A stretch of 12,923 bases of DNA from Candidatus Zixiibacteriota bacterium (GCA_003520965.1 DOTU01000007.1:1-12923); one strand, 5' to 3'. Numbered from the stretch's first letter, positions 6,443 to 12,923 are shown. A program made the numbers and translations. Notes: generated by a model not told the origin, from the sequence alone.

Positions 6443-6470
6443 TATACGTTTGAGGGTTGCGGTTATTCCC
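6443..6470 (-). promoter_or_regulatory. Possible autoregulatory ECF-type promoter of the sigma operon
   Basis: On the minus strand GGGAATAACC (6470-6461) resembles the AAC-containing -35 of ECF sigma factors and CGTATA (6448-6443) the CGT-type -10. The gap from GGAATAA to CGTATA is 14 nt, slightly short of the usual spacing. It ends 16 nt from the start codon, so the transcript would have a very short leader. This is weak evidence from motif resemblance only. Confidence 0.3.
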
Positions 6471-6532
6471 TAAACCTATCCCGAATGCGGCTGCCGATTT
6501 CATACCGTAAATCTTGCATAATAATAGGTTTA
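6471..6532. repeat. 9-bp perfect inverted repeat upstream of the sigma gene
   Basis: TAAACCTAT (6471-6479) and ATAGGTTTA (6524-6532), 44 nt apart. The similarity continues outward on each arm as GGG-AATAA and TGGCAATAA, with one base inserted. Placement in the regulatory region suggests paired binding sites, for example facing promoters or operators. No function can be proven from sequence. Confidence 0.4.
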
Positions 6533-6568
6533 TGGCAATAAATATTTTTTAATTATGGGGAAAGGATT

Positions 6569-6619
6569 ATGTCGGATTTCTCGTCCAAGGGATTTGGAAC
6601 CCGATCTATGAGTCCATAA
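6569..6619 (+). CDS. Possible 16-aa mini-ORF, doubtful
   Basis: ATG 6569 to TAA 6617 encodes MSDFSSKGFGTRSMSP. It is preceded by GGGGAAAGGA (6557-6566), which is G/A-rich, and followed 4 nt later by a terminator-quality hairpin. It lies between the sigma gene and lepB on the opposite strand. No homolog is known to me, and chance occurrence is quite possible. Confidence 0.15.
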   Translation: MSDFSSKGFGTRSMSP

Positions 6620-6622
6620 AAA

Positions 6623-6660
6623 TACCGTCAGGGCAGATCCTGGCGGTAATTATTATTTAT
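6623..6660. terminator. Bidirectional intrinsic terminator downstream of lepB
   Basis: TACCGTCAGG (6623-6632) pairs with CCTGGCGGTA (6639-6648) over 10 bp with one T-G wobble and a 6-nt loop. On the minus strand it is followed by TTTTTA and lies 24 nt past the lepB stop, so its main job is probably to end lepB. The plus side has an AT-rich tail (ATTATTATTTATT). Confidence 0.75.
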
Positions 6661-6671
6661 TAAAAATAAAT

Positions 6672-7490
6672 TTATTTAATTATGTTTCCAATGCGAGTCC
6701 AGCGTACGCGTTCCGGAAGATGATAAATATTAAAAGCAACGCTCTGTAATATGGATAAAGGATTGGATGCGACTATTTCCGGAGGTCTGGGAAAATGCAC
6801 GTCGGAGTCGGTCGGATCATAAGCTTGCCAGGACCAATGGATCATCATCGCTTTGCCCTGTACTAAGCGGCGATCCAAAAAGCCCCAATAGCGCGAATCG
6901 GCTGAGTTGTCGCGATTATCTCCCATCATAAAGAGCATGCCTTTGGGGACAGTTACTTCGGGCATATTGTCGCGGTTGCCATCAGTCTCCCAATATTGGG
7001 ATCCATCAGGTTTGGCCATCCAACGACCATTTTCCGAGTGTGGATAGTCATGGATAGCGTCGGCATACTGGCCGTGCGGAGGCAAGGGGATAGGTTTATC
7101 ATCAACATAAACCTGTTTATCGACAACTTTGACTTTCTGACCCTCAACCGCGATACAGCGTTTGATATAATTTTGACGGGTATCACCCGGGAATTTGAAG
7201 ATGATTATATCGCCGGGTTTAGGTTCGGATAGGGCAGGCAGCCTGATATCCGTAAAAGGTATGGGCAGGCGCATTCCGTAGACGAATTTGTTGGCCAGCA
7301 AAAAATCACCGACAAGAAGAGTTTTCTCCATTGAGCCTGATGGTATTTTATAAGCCTCAACCACCGATGCCTTGATCATTAAGGCAAGTATCAAGGCTAC
7401 TCCCAGCGATTGGGTATAATCCCATAAAACCTCGAGAAATGTCCGATTTTGTTTGACTTTCTTCGGCTTTTTTCCGGAAAACAAAGACAT
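6672..7490 (-). CDS. lepB: Signal peptidase I, 272 aa
   Basis: Serine/lysine protease of family S26 that removes signal peptides from exported proteins at the inner membrane. A short basic cytoplasmic N-terminus is followed by one transmembrane helix (about residues 28-44). The catalytic serine is S53 in IPSGSMEKTL and the general-base lysine is K110 in YIKRCIAVEG. The conserved late box GDNRDNSADSRYWG lies at about 191-204. Length is normal for a single-anchor SPase I. The start at 7490 has AGGAG five bases upstream. It has its own promoter in the divergent region shared with smpB and its own terminator, so it is likely monocistronic. The envelope proteins in this window with signal peptides are among its expected substrates. 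Confidence 0.96.
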   Translation of the reverse strand: MSLFSGKKPKKVKQNRTFLEVLWDYTQSLGVALILALMIKASVVEAYKIPSGSMEKTLLVGDFLLANKFVYGMRLPIPFTDIRLPALSEPKPGDIIIFKFPGDTRQNYIKRCIAVEGQKVKVVDKQVYVDDKPIPLPPHGQYADAIHDYPHSENGRWMAKPDGSQYWETDGNRDNMPEVTVPKGMLFMMGDNRDNSADSRYWGFLDRRLVQGKAMMIHWSWQAYDPTDSDVHFPRPPEIVASNPLSILQSVAFNIYHLPERVRWTRIGNIIK

Positions 7491-7557
7491 TACGGCTCCT
7501 TTGTGTAAGCTGCTTAGCTATGCTACTCATACCCTTTTATCCACAAAAGGTTGCATA

Positions 7558-7586
7558 AATTTAGCATTTAAACATACTGGGGTCAA
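7558..7586 (-). promoter_or_regulatory. Sigma70-type promoter of lepB
   Basis: Minus-strand TTGACC (7586-7581), 17-bp spacer, TAAATT (7563-7558). The predicted start is near 7551, leaving a 60-nt leader that contains the inverted repeat CCTTTT/AAAAGG (7533-7538/7545-7550). Confidence 0.65.
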
Positions 7587-7740
7587 TTTTATTTATTAAT
7601 GCGATTAGGCAAATTCCCGAAATAACGGCCTAATAAGTTGAACCGCATTCGGTTAGGTAGTATATTTAAGGCTATATCCGGTTAAGGCAATTATCAGAGA
7701 ATCAGTTTTTTGGCGTTTTAGAAATATACATATTCTTTTA

Positions 7741-7756
7741 TAGCGATTTTTCGCTA
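7741..7756. repeat. Small palindrome upstream of the smpB promoter
   Basis: TAGCGA (7741-7746) and TCGCTA (7751-7756) with a TTTT centre, 15 bases before the smpB -35 element. It may be an operator or only a chance hairpin. Neither strand shows a T run suited to termination. Confidence 0.3.
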
Positions 7757-7770
7757 AGATAAAAAAATAC

Positions 7771-7799
7771 TTGAACGAATTAAAATCAGGTGGTATAAG
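7771..7799 (+). promoter_or_regulatory. Sigma70-type promoter of the smpB-amidase-murI-rdgB unit
   Basis: TTGAAC (7771-7776), 17-bp spacer, TATAAG (7794-7799). Transcription should begin about 7805-7809, which coincides with the smpB start codons (GTG 7806, ATG 7809). That predicts a leaderless or almost leaderless mRNA. Confidence 0.65.
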
Positions 7800-7805
7800 C
7801 GGTTT

Positions 7806-8288
7806 GTGATGACGAATACGGTACCGCCTGGAAAAGATGGCATTAAAGTAGTTGCCACCAATCGCAAAGCCCGGCATGACTATGAGATACTGGAGTCATT
7901 TGAGGCTGGGCTGTCGCTTTTGGGCAGCGAAGTAAAATCGCTTCGCGACGGTAAAGCCACCCTCAAGGATTCGTATGCGACCGCGGCTGCTAATGGGGTT
8001 ATTCTTCATAATATGCATATTGCCCCCTATGAGAAAACCGGATATGCCGGACACGAGCCGGAACGGGCTCGCCAGCTGCTTCTACATGACCGCGAAATCC
8101 GCAAACTCATCGCTTACACCGACGAGAAAGGGTTGACACTCATCCCTTTAAGGCTTTACTTCAAGGGAAAGTATGCCAAGGTCGAATTAGCCGTGGCGCG
8201 CGGCAAGCGTCAGTACGATAAGCGAGCCGCAATCGTAGAACGTGAAACCAGGCGGGATATCGAGCGGGAATTCAAGCGCCGTCGGTAA
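7806..8288 (+). CDS. smpB: SsrA-binding protein SmpB, up to 160 aa
   Basis: SmpB binds the tRNA-like part of tmRNA and brings it to stalled ribosomes in trans-translation. The protein has the typical opening KVVATNRKARHDYEILESFEAGLSLLGSEVKSLRDG, the central YLLHD-like region (QLLLHDREIRKL), PLRLYFKGKYAKVELAVARGK, and the basic C-terminal tail (DKRAAIVERETRRDIEREFKRRR) that probes the empty mRNA channel. Length is normal for the family. Start is either GTG 7806 or ATG 7809, and ATG seems likelier. No Shine-Dalgarno precedes them, and the promoter places the 5' end of the mRNA at or within a few bases of the start. The matching tmRNA gene was not found in this window. It is the first gene of a four-gene + strand cluster. 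Confidence 0.96.
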   Translation: MMTNTVPPGKDGIKVVATNRKARHDYEILESFEAGLSLLGSEVKSLRDGKATLKDSYATAAANGVILHNMHIAPYEKTGYAGHEPERARQLLLHDREIRKLIAYTDEKGLTLIPLRLYFKGKYAKVELAVARGKRQYDKRAAIVERETRRDIEREFKRRR

Positions 8289-8320
8289 ACATGCCTGCCT
8301 TTAAGGGGTATAAAAGTTAG

Positions 8321-9787
8321 ATGCGGAAATTTATTCTTATTTTATTGATTTTTACATCACTTGCAATATCGCCGGCTTATGGGCAACTACCCGCCGGGAA
8401 AGAAAGTGAGCTTGATTCATACCAAATCGATGGCGATACGTATATCAGCGCGACTTCGCTGGCACAATTTCTGGGTGGCAACGAGAGTATTGACTTTCTT
8501 TCCAAAAGCGGCAAAACTGATTTCAACGGCATAAGCATCGAATATTCGCTTTTCTCGCCATTTATTAAATCCGGAGATGATATTTATAATATCTATAAAC
8601 CGGTTATTTTTCAGGATGGGTCGTTTCTCATTCCAATTAGATATCTGGTATCGGTGTTAAACAAAGTTTCCAGCCAGCAATTTACCTGGGCCGGTAAGGC
8701 TCTTAAGGTATCAAACCCTGAGTTCAATATTACCGGCATCAACGCATCTCAAAAAATAAATGGTCTGCTAATTGAAATTTATATGAAAGAAGGCTTGCGA
8801 TTCGATGCCATGAAGACCGACGATAATTGGCTGGCCATTACTTTTTCCAATGGTAAAATCGATTCCATGGCTTTCCGTAAACGGATTCCGGCCAGGGCAG
8901 TGTACGATGTAAAAACCTACCAGTTCGAGAACTCCTGTCAAGTTTCGGTAAGACTTCGCCCCCGAGATTTTACATTTACGTCCAAGGTTAAAGAGGATCC
9001 ACTACGGGTCCAATTTCTAATCAGGGGAGAGGGATTCTCCGATTCGGCCATGATTGCCGAGGAGAAGGCGCCGATTTCTGATAATCCAATCGATGTGATT
9101 GTTATCGATCCCGGTCATGGGGGCGAGGACAAAGGAGCAGTGGGACCATCTGGCACCAAAGAGAAAGATATAACCCTGAAAATTGCCAAAGAGATTTATA
9201 AGCTTCTCAAAGATGATGGCCGTTTTAAGCCGGTGATGACCCGGCAGGATGATGTTTTCGTGCCCCTTTCTCAAAGGACGGCGTTGGCCAACTCAATGGG
9301 TGGCGATATTTTTGTTTCAATTCATGCTAACGCGGCCAAGAACAAAAAAGCTGCGGGTGTGATTGCTTTCTCGCTGGCCGAAGCCAAGTCCGATCAGGCG
9401 CGCGCCGCGGCCACGCTGGAGAATAGCGCCATCAGATTTGAAAAAGTCGACGATCAAAAGCAGTATAAAACCGATCTCGATTTTACGCTTCGCGACATGG
9501 TGCAAACCGAATATTTGCGCGAGTCCGTAGACCTGGCTGACATAATGGAAAAGGGAATGGTGAAAAATACAAAGATCGAATCGCGCGGAGTAGATCAGGC
9601 AGGGTTTTTCGTGCTTGATAAGGCGTATATGCCGGCGGTGCTTTTGGAAACGGCATTTATTTCAAACAAGCAGGATGAGAAAAAGCTTAAAAGCGATGAT
9701 TTTCAGCAAAAGACCGCTAAGGCTGTTTATGACGCCATAGTGGCATTCAAGGAACGATATGAAAGCCAGAATAGATCATCGCACTAA
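8321..9787 (+). CDS. Secreted N-acetylmuramoyl-L-alanine amidase (Amidase_3 type), 488 aa
   Basis: Zinc hydrolase that cuts the bond between N-acetylmuramic acid and L-alanine in peptidoglycan, used in cell separation and wall turnover. It has a signal peptide (residues 1-21, cleavage near A19-Y20-G21). A domain at about 34-130 resembles the copper-amine-oxidase N-terminal-like (stalk) domain. An AMIN-like beta domain at about 134-235 would target the enzyme to peptidoglycan or the septum. The catalytic Amidase_3 domain (about 257-475) has zinc ligands H266 (DPGHGGEDKGA), E281 and H335 (SIHANA), with catalytic E443 (LLETAFISN). The insert around 355-400 is where an autoinhibitory helix sits in AmiB/AmiC-type enzymes. 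AAGGGG (8303-8308) is a rather distant ribosome site. It ends 29 nt inside murI, so the pair is translationally coupled. Confidence 0.93.
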   Translation: MRKFILILLIFTSLAISPAYGQLPAGKESELDSYQIDGDTYISATSLAQFLGGNESIDFLSKSGKTDFNGISIEYSLFSPFIKSGDDIYNIYKPVIFQDGSFLIPIRYLVSVLNKVSSQQFTWAGKALKVSNPEFNITGINASQKINGLLIEIYMKEGLRFDAMKTDDNWLAITFSNGKIDSMAFRKRIPARAVYDVKTYQFENSCQVSVRLRPRDFTFTSKVKEDPLRVQFLIRGEGFSDSAMIAEEKAPISDNPIDVIVIDPGHGGEDKGAVGPSGTKEKDITLKIAKEIYKLLKDDGRFKPVMTRQDDVFVPLSQRTALANSMGGDIFVSIHANAAKNKKAAGVIAFSLAEAKSDQARAAATLENSAIRFEKVDDQKQYKTDLDFTLRDMVQTEYLRESVDLADIMEKGMVKNTKIESRGVDQAGFFVLDKAYMPAVLLETAFISNKQDEKKLKSDDFQQKTAKAVYDAIVAFKERYESQNRSSH

Positions 9788-10583
9788 GGCGATAGGAGTT
9801 TTCGATTCGGGGATCGGCGGTTTGACCGTAGCTAAGGAGATTTTCCGACTTCTTCCCAATGAAAACGTTGTCTATTTTGGCGATACGGGCCGCTATCCTT
9901 ATGGGCCGCGCTCGCCCGAGATCGTCCGCAAATTTGCCCGGCAGGATGTCAATTTCCTATTAGAGCACGGTGTCAAATTTATCGTGGTAGCCTGTAATAC
10001 GGCATCGAGTCTGGCGCTAGGATATATTCAGCGCATCTACAATATCCCGATGCTGGGAGTGATCGAGCCAGGAGCAAAAGGCGCGATTGAGAAATCATCC
10101 ACAAAGCGGATCGGAGTGATTGGCACTCAAGGGACAATAGGCTCTCAGGCTTACGAGAAAGCTCTCAGGGCGTTGAATGGTACACTCAGGATATATTCCC
10201 GCGCCTGTCCGCTGTTTGTGGCGCTGGCGGAGGAGGGGTATATTGATCGGCCGGCCACCAACCTAATTGCCGAGGATTATCTGGTTGATCTTAAGCAAAA
10301 AAAGATCGATACGCTTATTTTGGGCTGTACACATTATCCGCTTCTTAAGCAACCGATAGCCAAGATTATGGGAAATAGCGTACAGTTAATTGACTCTGCC
10401 GAAGAGACTGCTAAAGCAACTCGACAGGCTCTGGTTGCGCTTAATCTTCTCAACCCATCAATTACGGTGGGAAAGAGGGAGTTTTTTGTTTCCGACTCAC
10501 CGGAGAAGTTTAAACGAATCAGCCAATTATTTCTTGGCAAGCGAATCGGCAAGGTTGGGCTGGTGGATATCAACTCATATTAA
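9759..10583 (+). CDS. murI: Glutamate racemase, 274 aa
   Basis: Converts L-glutamate to D-glutamate, the second residue of the peptidoglycan stem peptide, in the cytoplasm. The family signature is complete: D16-S17 in VFDSGIGGLTV, YFGDTGRYPYG at 39-49, the first catalytic cysteine C79 in VVACNTASS, and the second C190 with H192 in LILGCTHYPLL. Length is typical. Start ATG 9759 lies within the last 29 nt of the amidase gene, with AAGGAA (9749-9754) as ribosome site, so it overlaps its neighbour in a different frame. Placement beside a peptidoglycan amidase fits a cell-wall theme. Confidence 0.97.
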   Translation: MKARIDHRTKAIGVFDSGIGGLTVAKEIFRLLPNENVVYFGDTGRYPYGPRSPEIVRKFARQDVNFLLEHGVKFIVVACNTASSLALGYIQRIYNIPMLGVIEPGAKGAIEKSSTKRIGVIGTQGTIGSQAYEKALRALNGTLRIYSRACPLFVALAEEGYIDRPATNLIAEDYLVDLKQKKIDTLILGCTHYPLLKQPIAKIMGNSVQLIDSAEETAKATRQALVALNLLNPSITVGKREFFVSDSPEKFKRISQLFLGKRIGKVGLVDINSY

Positions 10584-10610
10584 CCTGATTAATATTGTCA
10601 GGTGCTAATT

Positions 10611-11216
10611 GTGAATAATCTTATTCTGGCGACTAATAACACTCATAAGATTTCCGAGATATCGGCAATCTTGTCCGGTCTTGATCTGGAAATCCTGTCA
10701 GCCAATAATTTTCCCGATTTTCCGGAAGTTGAAGAGACAGGGTCGACCCTGGAGGAAAACGCTATATTGAAGGTTCAAGCCGTTTGGAAAAAGTATCATC
10801 TTCCGGCGGTGGCGGATGATACCGGGTTGGAGGTCGATTACCTTCGCGGCGCACCAGGAGTATATTCGGCCAGATTCGCCGGCACAGGATGTACTTATGA
10901 TGATAATAACCGCAAGCTTCTGTCGCTTCTGGAGGGTGCACGCGACCGGGAACGCTCGGCACGATTTAGAACGGTGATTGCGTTTGTCGATATGAAGGGA
11001 GAAATTCAGCAAGTTAATGGCGCTCTCGAGGGGGAAATCGCCGATAAGCCGCGAGGCAAAAATGGTTTTGGATACGATCCCGTGTTCGTAGTTGAGGGAA
11101 CATGGAAGACGCTGGCGGAGTTTCCGACTGAGGAAAAGAACAAAATATCTCATCGAGGTCGAGCCCTGGCAAAGATTCGTCCGATAATTGAGACTGCTCT
11201 AATTTCAAGCCGTTAA
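10611..11216 (+). CDS. rdgB: Non-canonical purine NTP pyrophosphatase (ITP/XTP), 201 aa
   Basis: RdgB/HAM1 family enzyme that hydrolyses dITP, ITP and XTP to monophosphates, keeping deaminated purines out of DNA and RNA. Seen motifs: LILATNNTHK at the N-terminus (substrate and phosphate binding), ADDTGLEVDYLRGAPGVYSAR (metal-binding Asp pair at about 69-70), NGFGYDPVF (about 151-159), and the SHR signature followed by GRAL (about 180-186). I chose GTG 10611 because it places the conserved LATNN motif at the usual position and has AGG 8 nt upstream; GTG 10602 would add three residues. It lies 27 nt after murI, a common pairing in bacteria (murI-rdgB), and is the last gene before the tRNAs. Confidence 0.95.
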   Translation: MNNLILATNNTHKISEISAILSGLDLEILSANNFPDFPEVEETGSTLEENAILKVQAVWKKYHLPAVADDTGLEVDYLRGAPGVYSARFAGTGCTYDDNNRKLLSLLEGARDRERSARFRTVIAFVDMKGEIQQVNGALEGEIADKPRGKNGFGYDPVFVVEGTWKTLAEFPTEEKNKISHRGRALAKIRPIIETALISSR

Positions 11217-11232
11217 TCGGATTATTCCTTCC

Positions 11233-11261
11233 TTGACGTTATGCCCGTAGTAATTTATATT
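11233..11261 (+). promoter_or_regulatory. Sigma70-type promoter of the tRNA-Pro/tRNA-Arg operon
   Basis: TTGACG (11233-11238), 17-bp spacer, TATATT (11256-11261). Predicted start about 11268, five bases before the tRNA-Pro 5' end. This is the best-matching promoter in the window. Confidence 0.75.
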
Positions 11262-11272
11262 CGGTAGAGAGA

Positions 11273-11346
11273 CGGGGCGTGGCGCAGCCTGGTAGCGCAC
11301 ATGGTTTGGGACCATGGAGTCGGAGGTTCAAATCCTCTCGCCCCGA
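11273..11346 (+). tRNA. tRNA-Pro (anticodon UGG)
   Basis: The acceptor strands CGGGGCG (11273-11279) and CGCCCCG (11339-11345) pair fully, with discriminator A11346. The anticodon stem is CATGG/CCATG (11300-11304/11312-11316), and loop TTTGGGA puts anticodon TGG at 11307-11309. The T-arm stem is 11322-11326/11334-11338 with loop TTCAAAT. CCA is not encoded and must be added after transcription. Confidence 0.97.
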
Positions 11347-11356
11347 TTTTAATCAG

Positions 11357-11384
11357 GACTGAGCGATGAGTGCTGAGGACTGAG
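11357..11384. repeat. Four tandem heptamers with consensus NNNTGAG between the tRNAs
   Basis: GACTGAG, CGATGAG, TGCTGAG and GACTGAG follow one another without gaps. The repeat sits in the spacer between tRNA-Pro and tRNA-Arg and is degenerate in the first three positions only. Confidence 0.7.
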
Positions 11385-11402
11385 TAATACCAGATTAAGC
11401 AT

Positions 11403-11476
11403 GCCCCCGTAGCTCAACTGGATAGAGCAGCTGACTTCTAATCAGCAGGTTAGCCGTTCGAGACGGCTCGGGGGTA
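11403..11476 (+). tRNA. tRNA-Arg (anticodon UCU)
   Basis: Acceptor strands GCCCCCG (11403-11409) and CGGGGGT (11469-11475) pair with a terminal G-U, discriminator A11476. The anticodon stem is GCTGA/TCAGC (11430-11434/11442-11446), and loop CTTCTAA gives anticodon TCT at 11437-11439. The T-arm is AGCCG/CGGCT around TTCGAGA (11452-11468). No encoded CCA. Confidence 0.97.
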
Positions 11477-11486
11477 GATGATATGG

Positions 11487-11530
11487 ACCATCGGAAAATA
11501 AGTTATTAAATCCGATGGTTTTGCTTTTTT
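11487..11530 (+). terminator. Intrinsic terminator of the tRNA operon
   Basis: ACCATCGGA (11487-11495) pairs perfectly over 9 bp with TCCGATGGT (11511-11519), 15-nt loop, then TTTGCTTTTTT. It lies 10 nt after tRNA-Arg. Confidence 0.85.
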
Positions 11531-11562
11531 AAGAACTTTATGAAAATTCTGTTACAGACGTA

Positions 11563-11587
11563 GAAAAGCTTGTGGCAAAGACAAGCT
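11563..11587 (-). terminator. Probable terminator of the ASPIC/UnbV-dockerin gene
   Basis: On the minus strand AGCTTGT (11587-11581) pairs over 7 bp with ACAAGCT (11573-11567), 7-nt loop, leading into TTTTC. It is 53 nt past the stop codon. The T run is short, so efficiency is uncertain. Confidence 0.5.
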
Positions 11588-11639
11588 AATAAAGAATTGA
11601 GTATTATCTATATCTCAAATATCGAGCATCTGAATAAAA

Positions 11640-12923
11640 CTATTTCGATATCTGTATTGAGGGCTTGTTATTATCATTTGGATGTGACAGTATAATGATT
11701 CCCTCAATTGGCGGACAGTACGGACAGGGACTCATTCCGGCAAAACCCTTATAATAATTTACCATACAGGTGACATCAAGCCCCTCGAATGAACACGAAC
11801 CATTAACATCACCGGCAACGTATATTTCTCCAAAATGCTGGCATAAACAATGATATGGCGGTATGCTGCGGCCCTTGAAATAATTGACAGCATAAACCAC
11901 ATCCATGGCATTTCTAATTCCGTTATTGTTTACATCGCCCAAAACATAGCTGCAACTTCCTAAATCGACATTGATTAAAATACTTGCGGAATCATTGGAG
12001 CGGTTTCTATCATCGGCCAAAAGCGTAGCCAATGAAATATCATATATTCCGCTTACTACAGGCTGAAATTGCGGAAAGATAACGGTGTCGGATGAAAATG
12101 GTGGTAGATATGAGTGATAGATCAATTGTTGAGTGCTAACCAATGAATCGCCGAGCAAAATATTACAGCCAACCGGGAAACCGGTTTCAGTGGTGACGCC
12201 CTGATTACTTATGACTACTTGAGGGATTATTGGTAATATCAGGGTTTCTGGCTCAGGGCTAAGAATCGGGCCGCAGCGAAGATCGTGTGAATATCCGCTG
12301 TAAAAATAGGCTCCGGCCGTATCGTTATGAGGATGTCGATCTCCGATCAGCTTAGTTATTCCCTCAATCCGATAAAAACGCCCGCATTGAGGCGGCACAA
12401 ATGAACAGAATTCTACTATCAATGAATCGTCAACGCCCAGATACCCGATGCTTAGCGAATCAATTTGCGTTCTCGAAGGGCCATTACATAAATCGCATGA
12501 AACTCTAAAATTTTGCGCTGGTACGTTGCCTACATTTTTTATTTGCACGGCTGGATAAATTGAACTCTCACAATCCGAAAGAGAAATCGGTGAGATAACA
12601 TTAGTGCAAGCGATATCGATGACGATATTTGGCAATTCGTAATACTGATTCGGCGTAAGGTTTTCGTAAACCAGGGGAGGTATATGCGCGACGGGGAAAG
12701 TAATTATAAGTGAATCGATAATTGTCGCATGCGCCAGGCCGAAATGGAGAGGCAGCATATTCTGGCTTCCAAAACCTGAGCCGCCCGAGACCTCGCGAAT
12801 TTGAGACATGCCATCAGCGACAACCCGCACTCTGGCGCCTATAGCGTCCGGGTTAGGGTAATAACCGTTAACCTTTACACCGACCCAGTTATTGGTATTG
12901 TTGGTTACATTTTTATAAATATA
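11640..12923 (-). CDS. C-terminal part of a secreted ASPIC/UnbV protein with CARDB-like and dockerin domains (5' end beyond window)
   Basis: Open from the window edge to TAG at 11640, giving 427 visible residues; the GTG at 12830 is an internal valine codon, not a start. Residues 1-78 form an ASPIC/UnbV domain (NNWVGVKVNG, IGARVRVVADG, REVSGGSGFGSQN, LHFGL). In known proteins this domain follows FG-GAP/VCBS beta-propeller repeats, so the missing N-terminus probably holds a propeller and signal peptide. Residues of about 95-205 and 225-320 look like CARDB-type Ig-like modules (VQIKNVGNVPAQNF, VVISNQGVTTETGFPV). Residues of about 328-405 are a dockerin type I pair: GDVNNNGIRNAMDVVYAVNYF and GDVNGSCSFEGLDVTCMVNYY, with Ca-ligand Asp/Asn positions and many cysteines. 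A 22-residue polar tail follows. It is probably extracellular; the dockerin may bind a cohesin or act as a cell-surface sorting/assembly module. Both are inference. Confidence 0.88.
   Translation of the reverse strand, partial: YIYKNVTNNTNNWVGVKVNGYYPNPDAIGARVRVVADGMSQIREVSGGSGFGSQNMLPLHFGLAHATIIDSLIITFPVAHIPPLVYENLTPNQYYELPNIVIDIACTNVISPISLSDCESSIYPAVQIKNVGNVPAQNFRVSCDLCNGPSRTQIDSLSIGYLGVDDSLIVEFCSFVPPQCGRFYRIEGITKLIGDRHPHNDTAGAYFYSGYSHDLRCGPILSPEPETLILPIIPQVVISNQGVTTETGFPVGCNILLGDSLVSTQQLIYHSYLPPFSSDTVIFPQFQPVVSGIYDISLATLLADDRNRSNDSASILINVDLGSCSYVLGDVNNNGIRNAMDVVYAVNYFKGRSIPPYHCLCQHFGEIYVAGDVNGSCSFEGLDVTCMVNYYKGFAGMSPCPYCPPIEGIIILSHPNDNNKPSIQISK

Noticed and set aside
7533..7550. CCTTTT/AAAAGG hairpin as a terminator
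   Set aside because: It lies inside the lepB leader and lacks a T tail; at most it is a leader hairpin.
10698..11153. 151-codon minus-strand frame opposite rdgB
   Set aside because: rdgB is unambiguous on the other strand, and the antisense product has no recognisable motif or start signal.

Overview
The window looks like chromosomal DNA from an uncultured, diderm bacterium of the FCB group, and Zixibacteria or a close relative is my best guess. This is inferred from protein style: a lipoprotein paired with a PorV/FadL-like barrel, an ASPIC/UnbV protein ending in a Cys-containing dockerin, and an anti-sigma factor carrying a TonB C-terminal domain. I see no insertion sequence, prophage or CRISPR array. 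Base composition looks fairly uniform.

Layout. (1) 1-21: the 5' part of a tRNA on the minus strand, with its own sigma70-type promoter. (2) 286-3549 (+): a 663-aa lipoprotein and a 420-aa outer-membrane barrel, 9 nt apart. (3) about 3600-4811 (+): no large gene. There are two good promoters, a roughly 550-nt stretch dense in helices including one clear H-type pseudoknot, and then a 65-aa charged protein with a strong Shine-Dalgarno and a TTG start. This is the most interesting part of the window. (4) 4818-6427 (-): an ECF sigma factor and a membrane anti-sigma factor fused to a periplasmic TonB_C domain, overlapping by ATGA. (5) 6672-7490 (-): signal peptidase I (lepB). (6) 7806-11216 (+): smpB, an N-acetylmuramoyl-L-alanine amidase, murI and rdgB/itpA, closely packed and probably one transcription unit. 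(7) 11273-11476 (+): tRNA-Pro(UGG) and tRNA-Arg(UCU) with promoter and terminator. (8) 11640-12923 (-): the C-terminal 427 residues of a secreted ASPIC/UnbV-dockerin protein that continues past the window end.

How the parts fit. Much of the window concerns the cell envelope: an outer-membrane lipoprotein/barrel pair, peptidoglycan precursor supply (MurI), septal peptidoglycan cleavage (amidase), signal-peptide removal (LepB), and a sigma/anti-sigma pair that could sense the periplasm or outer membrane. SmpB (ribosome rescue) and RdgB (nucleotide-pool cleaning) are housekeeping genes sharing the same transcription unit. The structured RNA plus small protein stands alone between these blocks, and I could not match it to any RNA class I know.
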